Assembly (NCBI GenBank): GCA_018398765.1
Contig: JAHBMJ010000958.1
Coordinates: 1-22,500 of the forward strand
Reading direction: 5' to 3'
DNA length: 22,500 nt
Origin: Chromera velia
Lineage: Eukaryota > Sar > Chromeraceae
Position numbers and translations under genes: made by a program. The notes under the pieces are model-generated. The model searched no databases. It was not told the DNA's origin and worked only from the letters and a program-made list of their open reading frames with translations. Shown here in pieces: positions 15,366-22,500 of the stretch (positions within the stretch are counted from its first letter, which is position 1; each line of letters begins with the position of its first letter).

Positions 15366-18300
15366 CAGTGAATGATTGAGTGTGTGTAAGTGTATGTATG
15401 TGTGAACAAATCCAGTACAGAGGGTGTCATACATGTGGAAGTGTGTAGACCCACACACTGCATGTATGTATGTATGTGATTCTCTGCATCCATGCATGCA
15501 TCTATCTGTGCATTGATGTCACGTCATGCGATCTCATGCAGGTCTGAGCAGATTCGACGAGCCTGCAGCGCTGCATCCTCCCGGTGTGTCCGAAGGCTGG
15601 TCTGCTCTCTTCGAGGGATTGATCCAGGTCGCCCTGTCTCCCTGTCCTCCTCCTCCTCTCGATAGTCATCAAAAGAAGACTGTAGAGGAAGCAGGGCGGA
15701 CACAAGGGAAATGGAAGGAGAGGGAGAAAGACAAGACTAGGCAGCAGGAACGCAGCAGCAACAACAACTGCGTTGATGCCTTCAGCGACCTGCAAGAGAT
15801 GCTCGCAGAAACTGCGCAGAAAGAAAAAAAGCCAACGGTATCCCGGAAGGAAGAGAGTGCTGAGACAAGCGCAGACTCATCCAACTCCCCTTCTGCCAAG
15901 ACGAAAGAGCAAAAAGCAGTTTCACCGCCGAGTAAAGAAGCAAGAGAAGACAAAAAGGGGGGAGAAAAGGGAAAAGACAAGACGGCAAACACAAAAGAAG
16001 AAAGGCCCGTTTCTCGCATTGTCTCCTCTCATTTCACCTCCCCCTTGCGGGTAAGAGGCATGAATCAAGATTTCTACTTCCTGCCTTTGACCGAAACGTC
16101 AACGCAACCCTCCTCCTCAGGTGCTGAGGGGGGCACTGAGCAATCAACAACTAGCAACAACGAGAAGATACCCGAAGCGGCCTCAAGGTCACCCCAAAAC
16201 AAAAAGGAGGAGAAAACCACTAGCAGCTCACCGCCAAAGCCCACTCCCTCTCCCCCCCGCCGTCAAAGTCTGTTCACTTCCATCGTATCTTCCCTTTTCT
16301 CTCACTCCCATAACACGACCCCCCCACCAGCCCCCGAGAAGGCAACACATCCGCGCAACCCCCCTGAAGCAGACAGAGAGCGGCCCCCAGCCATCTTATC
16401 TGCATCGGCAATGCCTCCTTCTGTCGAGAAAGGAAACCCGCACACCGCTCCACCCCCCTCCGACCCTTCTCTCGCCGAAAAAGAGGCCAAGTCTCCCCTC
16501 ATTGACCCCTCCCCAACCGCGCCTCGCGGGGAAACCACAAAACCTCTTGCCGCTACAAGCCCTCCCTGCCCTTCTGTGGCCAGAGGGAAAGACGATGAGC
16601 CTCAGTCCACCACTTTGCAAGCCACCCTCTCTTCTGCCAAGAAAGGGAATCAGACTATGCCTTCTGCTCCCTCGAGTCGTCTCTCTCTCTCGCAAACAAG
16701 GGCCCCCCGCGAGACGTCTGAGGGAGCAGCTCCCCATGAGAAGAAGACAGAGAAAGATGCCGCCGAAGAGAAAACGATTTCTCGTCCGAATCCGCCTGAA
16801 GCAAACCGAGTGCAGCGTCCCCCTGCTGAGTCGTCTTCGTCTTCCTCCAGCCCCTGCAGTGCTGTTGAGAATGAGAAGAAGCTGCAAACCGTTCAAGCAC
16901 CCCCCCTCGAAAACAAATCTCCTCACAACGCAATCCCCCCATCCAACCAGAGATGGCGGCCATGGGCAGCACAATTGTTTCCCCCGGAGGACAAGCCTCG
17001 GCCCCCCTCTTCTCGACGCGTCTCTCCTCCGACAGAGAGAGAGAAGGGGAATCAAAAGGAGGGGCTCTCCCCCACTCGCGCACTGCTTTCGAGAGCCCTG
17101 GCGGAAACATCCAAGCAGCCCCCTCCCGAAAACAGAGAGAGGGAAGGGGAGAGCACTTTCCTTCTTGGCCTCCTGCCGTCAAACCCAACCGCCGCAGCGA
17201 CTTCATCCGCATCCGCAGCAGCAGCAGCAGCAGCCTCCTCTTCATCCGATCATGCGGTCCTCGCATCTGCAGCTTCTTTCCCTTTCCCGAGATCTGTCCT
17301 GTCGGCTTCGCAGTCTTTGAATGGGTGTGATCCCTCAGGAAGTCAAGCGAGAGATCCACCAGCTGACTCGGACATGAGCCTCCAGCACAAGAACGGCTTT
17401 CCAGGTCAGAAAGAAAGAACCTCCTTTTTTTCAGAAGCGCCTGCAGCCCCTTCCATTTGATTTGATGGATGGACCCAGCTCCATTTGTTCTTTACTGATT
17501 GGCCGCAGATCGATTCAAGACAAAGAACAGGACTCCCTCGTCCGTCTCTTTCTCTCTAGAGAAAGTTAGTCCCCAGCTTTATGGGTAGTGCGATCATGCA
17601 AAACCCTTCAGGTGGTGGAGCCGTTGCTCGCTTTCTTGTCAGTCTTTCGCAGGTGTTATTCGGGGCCTCTGAACCTCTTTTCTCCCGGGCTTGACAAGGC
17701 TTGAAATTCTTCTCTCTCTCCGTTCTCTCCTCTTGTCTGTCGTGGTTGTGCAGGAGGAGATGCGGGCAGGTCCCAAGATCTGCATGGACATCCGCTGAGT
17801 CCTCCTCTCAACGAAGTGTCACCCCCAGGCTTGCTGCCCCCGCCCCCACCGGGTGGAATCCTCCCAGACAGAGAGGGGGGGTCGACGGGTTATGCAGAAG
17901 GACACCAACGCCCTTCGCTGTCAGATGCAGAGAGACCTGTTTGGCGTGAAGGCGCCCTTCCGACTGACACTCACTCCCTCTTGCAGAAGAGGGAAGGAAG
18001 GGGAAACGGACAGCAGGGTGGGTGTGGAGCCGCCGAGTCTGCTCAGGTTCCCTTCTCTGATCCTGCAACGACGGTGTCCATCCGTCACTTTCTTGACTCC
18101 CTCCCGCGGGGAGTGGGCGCCTCCCTCCATGCCTCTCCGCCTCCCTCGCCCCTCTCTCTTGCAGGAGAGGTGAAGAAGGAGACGGCGTTGGAGGCCCCAT
18201 CGAGAAAGGAGACAGCATTCGTTACGCCAGACAGAAGGAGCCCTGCGCAGGGACAAGGGGCGTCTCAGGGAATTATTCGAGCCTTGGGTCCTATCGGTTC

Positions 18301-18469
18301 GCCTGCCCGTGTGAAGGCGAGGGAGGAGACGGCTGCGTCGTTTTCGTCGTCTTCATCTCTGTGGTCGCAGTGGGGTGATAGAGGAGACCTGGGATCTCAT
18401 ATGAGAGGCGTACTCCTGCCTCCTGCGTCTGCTCAGTCTCATGGGAGGGAAGAGGGGAAAGAGAGGTAG
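9783..18469 (+). CDS. large CBM48-containing protein, modelled as 14 exons, about 1,555 aa
   Basis: Modelled exons: 9783-9837, 10052-10279, 10557-10652, 11135-11203, 11435-11478, 11770-11803, 12122-12333, 12716-13061, 13145-13168, 13402-13743, 14203-14352, 14715-15203, 15542-17404, 17754-18469. Phases agree throughout and the total is divisible by three. Recognised: a CBM48/AMPK-beta glycogen-binding domain at about 263-350. The N-terminal part (PPTVLLQF, then FEIHLAAVEEWEKDW) weakly recalls a CBM20-type starch-binding fold. Residues about 484-720 look globular (for example VNKFVDGIGEFVFKSL, NILLTARHGYS) but match no family I know. Residues about 700-1555 are Pro/Ser/Lys/Glu-rich and probably disordered, with a poly-Ala run. 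Binding of storage polysaccharide is inferred from the CBM alone; no catalytic motif is visible. Weak points: exon 1 (donor GTTCGT), the small exons at 11135-11803, the optional 24-nt exon at 13145, and the join 13743/14203. If that join is wrong there are two genes, the first ending at 13799. Confidence 0.6.
11071..11123 (+). repeat. (GAAT)n microsatellite before the exon at 11135
   Basis: GAAT units with occasional GAAG lie in the intron, ending about 10 bases before the TTTCTGCAG acceptor. It is one of the few purine-rich sense-strand repeats in the window. Confidence 0.9.
11992..12053 (+). repeat. (CT)n microsatellite in the intron before the exon at 12122
   Basis: About 60 bases of near-pure CT are followed by CACATA/GATACA repeats (12058-12110), and then the CTTGCAG acceptor at 12121. 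Confidence 0.9.
12716..13061 (+). other. CBM48 / AMPK1_CBM carbohydrate-binding domain exon
   Basis: This exon encodes residues 247-361 of the modelled protein. The order of conserved blocks follows the AMPK-beta glycogen-binding domain: IVIEWAKPGPSTVFVCGSWD, then KWKARLPM, FFITL, FEYRFLLNGTDWQCDTDKP, and ENNVLDL. By alignment to AMPK-beta, the sugar-contact positions are W285, R319 (usually Lys), W327 and an Asn at 344/345, so three of four are kept with one conservative change. Starch or glycogen binding is therefore plausible. Confidence 0.88.
14663..14696 (+). repeat. (TTCC)n microsatellite before the exon at 14715
   Basis: The TTCC tract ends about 20 bases before the CGTGCAG acceptor and likely doubles as the polypyrimidine tract. 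A similar TTTCC tract (14169-14196) precedes the acceptor at 14202. Confidence 0.85.
15290..15365 (+). repeat. (TG)n(GA)n(TG)n microsatellite in the intron 15204-15541
   Basis: A GA block of about 22 bases is flanked by two TG blocks, followed downstream by GTAT/TATG units (15461-15478). It is wholly intronic. Confidence 0.9.
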
Positions 18470-19472
18470 TCGTTCTGAAGTCGTCTTCTTTTGTAGTTCC
18501 TCCTTTGAGGTCTCCTCTTGTTTTCTCTTCTCTTCTCTTCCTTCTCGTCTTCACTGAATTTATTTTGCTGCTTTCCGATTGACTGACGAGACTTTTGGTG
18601 TGTCTTGAGAAGGGAAAAAAAGGTAACAGCGGTGAATTAAAAAGCGGAGCTGTCACTACTCTCCCGACAAATGTTCACCTAGAAAGAGATACAATGGCAG
18701 TAAGGCAACCGGACAGGCGGGAGGGTGCACTGGACGGACATAAGGACGAGGCATGCTAGGAGGCATGTAGGCCGGTAAAGTGCATGCACTCGTTTAGAGA
18801 GATGGACGGACTCGGACTCGGATACTAGTCTGAATTAAACTTCTACAAGACTCGCAATATTATGGATCAGTCTAGGGATTCTAGTAAGAATTGGTCTTTG
18901 CGAAACCTGTATGTACATCCACGTTGCATATACTAGCAAAGCATATATAATTTTATTATATCAACTACTATAGAAACTAGTACAAACAGATCCTGATTTA
19001 AGATTTTTTTCACACAACCAATACAGCATATTTTGTGTCTTATGTAATTTTTATCATTATTTTTTTGCCTATATTTCCCTAGATGTTTCCGTAACTTAAA
19101 ATTCCGTTTAATTATAATTAGGGACTAGTTTATGTCTACTTTATCTAGGAGGCTATAAAACATTTCAACCATTTCCAAGTTCACTTTGAAAAAAGTATTT
19201 AACTAGGTATTTAAACGTATATACGTATATACTTTCATATATGCATGCATATATGATGCATTATAGCACTGTTACTAGCACTGTTACTACTATACCATTA
19301 TATCATTTATATAGGACACACAGGTGCAGTGTATTGATTGAATAACAGCAATTTTAATGCAACATGCAATGTTTTTTGAACTATGGTGGTTAAAGCCGGT
19401 GAGCCAGCCTCTTGGCCTCTATAAAAATGAATGCTTGGCGGCATTATGCCTGCATCGTCACCAAAACCAAAT
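18470..19472. other. AT-rich intergenic region between convergent genes
   Basis: No gene is seen. The first 350 bases are of mixed composition and presumably hold the 3'UTR of the plus-strand gene. From about 18820 to 19340 the DNA is AT-rich. It contains ATATACGTATATAC-type and CATATATGCATGCATATATG palindromes (about 19217-19256) and a direct repeat of TAGCACTGTTACTA at 19264-19288. Both flanking genes read towards this region, so it should contain their transcription ends. Confidence 0.5.
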
Positions 19473-22400
19473 TCATATTGGGACTGGGCATCTCAAGGGG
19501 GTCCCCTTTTCAGACGTCCATACGGATAGGGGAACAACTCCGTTGCCTCTCTGACCGGGCGTTGCGAGGCTTTGCTGTTTGTCTCCACCACTTCCTTGGG
19601 ACGCCTCTGAGGGATCCACAACGGCGGTCTCTGGGAGGGACCTGTCGTCACTCGCCTGAACTTCGCCCCTGCCGGGTGCGGGCTGTCTGTCCACCATCCA
19701 GAGTTTCCAGGCCGCCAGGGCAGCCAGGTTTGTCACAGCCAGCAGCTGCAGGAGGCCCCTGAAGGGAAGACTCATGGCAGGAGACGGCTTCCCCCCGTCT
19801 GCCTGGTACTTTTCCCACACGGAACCCTTCACAGGAGGACTCCCGTTATAGTCCTCGGAAGCCATGTGCCACATCTGGGAGATCGGGTTGGAGGGCCCTA
19901 GCAGTAGGAAGGCCGTAAAGGCCATCAGACCGAGACAGGCGAAGAAAACGGGTCGGGACTTCCAAACGGGTTCGCGGAAAACGAAACCGAAGGAGAGGAC
20001 CAGGGCGGTTGAGACGATGCCATTGATTGCAATGACAAAAACCACAGTTCCCTCCCACCCATCCGACATCAGATACCACTCTTGCGCCTTGGCAAGCTTG
20101 ACGGGAAAGGGGGTGTAGTCGGGGTGGGAAGCCATGATGGCCAACGCAACTGCCAGGGTGACAGCGTGTGCAACAAAAAATCCAATTGCGGTCATTGCAG
20201 AGGGCCTAGATAGGAGTGAATCTGTCGGGCTCATTCTGTGCATGGCTTTTGTGCCTGGGTGCACTTCTGCGGCTCCTTCTGGTCCCGCGTCTCCCTTGAG
20301 AGGCTCCACTAGGGACATGAGGAAAGTGAGGCCGAGGAGTCCTCCAATGTCGATGGTCAGGTAGGCAGCAGGGCAGAGAAGAATCCCCAGGGAGAAGGAG
20401 GCGATCTTGATCAAGGAGAATAGAAGTCCAAACAAAAGCGCAAAGAAGAAACAGGCGAAGGAAGTATGGAGAGCACCTCTGCCTTCCCGGAGAAGGTCCA
20501 CGACGCTGTTCACACTGCAGTACAAAATCAAATTCATTCACGCAATAATGTGCACAAAGAAGTGGGAGATAATAAGGACAAGCACTTGTTTCAATCCAGA
20601 GGAAATTTTGCCCCTCAGAAAAAAGACACTCTGAAGGAGAGGAGAAAAAGACACAACAAACCGCAATAGAGAGGCAAGTCATTTCGTGGCCCCTTCAAAC
20701 CAAACATTGCCTTCGGGATGGATACGCTTTCGAATTTCCAATTCCAATCACGCAAACGAGCCCCACAACGCCATCCATGTATTCAGCCCCTCGATCCACC
20801 ACCCCGTGTCCCCCACTGACTGACCTCTTGTCCTTCGCAGTGAATGGAGAGACGATGGAGGCATCAGCCTCTGAGAACGCGACTCCCACGTGGGACGCCC
20901 TCAAAGCTCCACAGTCATTCCCCCCGTCCCCCACCATTCCCGTGATGTTTCCTCTCCTCTTGAATTCCTCAATCACCTGCACCTTCCCTGCAGGAGTCAT
21001 TCTTGCAAACAGACGAATGAAGAACAACAATGGCACACCAGAACCCTCCTCGGCAGAACCCCCTGCCCCCCTTTCTACAGGAACTTCCAAACCTCCTGTC
21101 TCAAGGAGGTTGTCCCAAGCACCCCCCGTCACTGCAAGCTGAACCCCCCCGTCCCATAGACCTGGGAGTGTGGCTACCTCCCGAGTACTGTACCACCCCT
21201 TCCCTCCCCGGACATCCGTCCACATGATGGCAAAACCAGTGTGGGTGTCGCTGTCTCCCAACGAATGTCTTCTCCTGTCAACAGACAGGTATGCTCCTGC
21301 TCCCTCTGACACCCCCTCTTGCCCCGCGAGGGTCTCTGCAAACGCCCCAAGCATCAGGGAGGACCTGCGGCGAGAGTGATAACTCACAACCGCCCGGGCT
21401 TTCTCGTCTGCCCCCATTGCTTCCGAGACGCGGGGCAATCTCCGGGCGTCATCGATCGGAAAGACTTCACCCAGAAGAATCTCTGCGTCTTCCCTTCCCA
21501 CCACACCAGACTGCCTTGCAATGTACTGCCCGCACTGTGCATTGTCCCCTGTCACAACCAAGGGACGAATCCCTCCTGTGCGAAGCTGCAGCACAGCCTC
21601 TCGCGTACAGTCCTTGAGCTCATTGCGGAAGAGCAAAAGGCTCATGAAGCAGAGATCTTTCTCTATAGCGTCTCTAGAGAGAGCCTGGAGATCTGAGGGG
21701 CTGTTCAACGAACCTGGGGCCACCTCCTTGCCTGCAAGGGCAATCACGTAACACCCGTCAAGAGCGTATAACCGAGCCTCCTGCTCAATTGCACCCTCGG
21801 ATTGGATGCTTGGGGGCGGACCTCCCCCCTGTTTGCTCTTTGGCAAGACGCCTGAGGTGTCTGTCAGGGTGCAATCGCACCGAGCGCTGATGGCTTCAAA
21901 CGACCCTTTGCAGAACACGAACAGCCTCCCCCCGCCCTCTTCCTGAACAACAACCGACATTGTCTGTCTGGCATGATCAAACTCACACCGCCGTAACACC
22001 AACAGGCGTCTGGCCCCCTGGGCCTTCCTATGAACCTCCGGAGGACTCAAGCGACAAAAGGCTGAGGGGCCCAGCGGCCCCGCCCCGTCTCCTAAAGTCC
22101 GACCGTCAACGTTCTCGATCGACCACCCTGCTGCAGAGGCCATCTGGACCTCTACTTGGTTTCCCACCAAGTGACCTCCAAAATCTGCTACTGCATGGCA
22201 ACTCGCAAGCCCAAGCAGCAGATCGAGAGACTGCTCAGAGCTGAGAGAGGAAAAGACGGAGGAAGTTCCTTGGGACGGTGTTTCAGGTCGAGTGGGAGGG
22301 TGTAGCTGCGACTGGTCGTTTGCGTGTTCTGCCCCAACCTTCACGGGAGCTGCCCCGATAAAGTCGAGGTCGTCCTTCGTCAACGTGCCAGTCTTGTCCA

Positions 22401-22491
22401 AACACATCACCCTCACCTTCCCTGCTACTGCTATTCTCTCGGGGTTCACACAAACAATCCCCCTCTCCTTCAACCTCCCGTACGCACGCAC
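19473..22491 (-). CDS. P5B-type (ATP13A-like) P-type ATPase, C-terminal two exons, partial
   Basis: P5B ATPases are endomembrane pumps (lysosome/vacuole; polyamine export is established for ATP13A2). The exon 22491-20825 joins 20514-19473 in phase 2 across a GTCAGTCAGT donor. A TGTGCAG acceptor at the right edge fits the exon start, and upstream exons lie outside the window. Seen in order: GIVCVNPERIAVAGK, a P5B-like pre-P-domain segment; DKTGTLT with the phosphorylated Asp (22398-22378); the nucleotide-domain motif KGSFE; VVTGDNAQC; FARMTPAGKVQVIEEFKRRG; and the GDGGNDCGAL hinge (about 20931-20914), then ASIVSPFTAK. The second exon encodes the VVDLLREGRGALHTSF segment typical of P5B pumps and about six membrane helices corresponding to M5-M10, then a hydrophilic Gln/Ser/Gly tail. 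The usual KGxPE proline is Phe here. All catalytic hallmarks in the visible part are intact, so the pump is probably active. Confidence 0.92.
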
Positions 22492-22500
22492 CTGCACAGA

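Noticed and set aside
15632-15700. Possible donor GTCGCC after ...EGLIQ that would end the exon early.
   Set aside because: The frame stays open for another 1.7 kb and ends at a good GTCAGA donor, so no intron is needed. It remains a possible alternative donor.
16121-17359. Long overlapping ORFs on both strands opposite or out of frame with the Pro/Ser-rich exon.
   Set aside because: Low-complexity, C-rich coding DNA has few stop codons in any frame. Only the frame of 15542-17404 joins in phase to both neighbours.
20825-22491. Plus-strand ORFs opposite the ATPase.
   Set aside because: The minus strand carries all P-type ATPase motifs in order; the plus-strand frames show no family resemblance.

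Overview
This is nuclear DNA from a eukaryote with intron-rich genes. Protein-coding exons are joined by GT-AG introns of roughly 70 to 480 bases. The introns end in pyrimidine tracts plus TGCAG or CCAG and are full of simple repeats. The protein families, the GC-rich background, the dense intronic microsatellites and the many GTCAGT donors look to me like an alveolate, most likely a chromerid such as Chromera velia. That placement is inference from overall look, not a match I could run. I see no bacterial operon, CRISPR array, virus or intact transposon.

Layout, left to right. (1) 214-1566, minus: the 5' coding exon of an RG-rich, W2-like translation-initiation-type protein that runs off the left edge. 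(2) 1845-1918, plus: an intact tRNA-Arg(ACG). (3) 1919-2137: a diverged three-copy repeat with a perfect 16-bp inverted repeat. (4) 2453-8314, plus: a complete 11-exon PRMT3-type protein arginine methyltransferase of 714 aa, with every exon junction in phase. (5) 8315-9782: intergenic, with an AT-rich island and a tRNA-like/SINE-like scar. (6) 9783-18469, plus: a large gene that I model as 14 phase-compatible exons encoding about 1,555 aa. It carries one clear CBM48/AMPK-beta-type glycogen- or starch-binding domain, an unrecognised globular region and a roughly 850-residue Pro/Ser/Lys-rich tail. (7) 18470-19472: AT-rich intergenic DNA. (8) 19473-22491, minus: the catalytic and C-terminal membrane parts of a P5B (ATP13A-like) P-type ATPase that continues off the right edge.

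The genes do not form a pathway: translation initiation, arginine methylation (PRMT3 classically acts on ribosomal protein S2), polysaccharide binding and lysosome-type cation or polyamine transport are unrelated. The most interesting signals are structural. About half of the splice donors I place have C at +3 (GTCAGT-like), and several start inside a short (GTCA)n repeat. The PRMT3 has lost most of its N-terminal zinc-finger ligands. The CBM48 protein has an architecture I do not recognise. No undescribed multi-gene system is evident.
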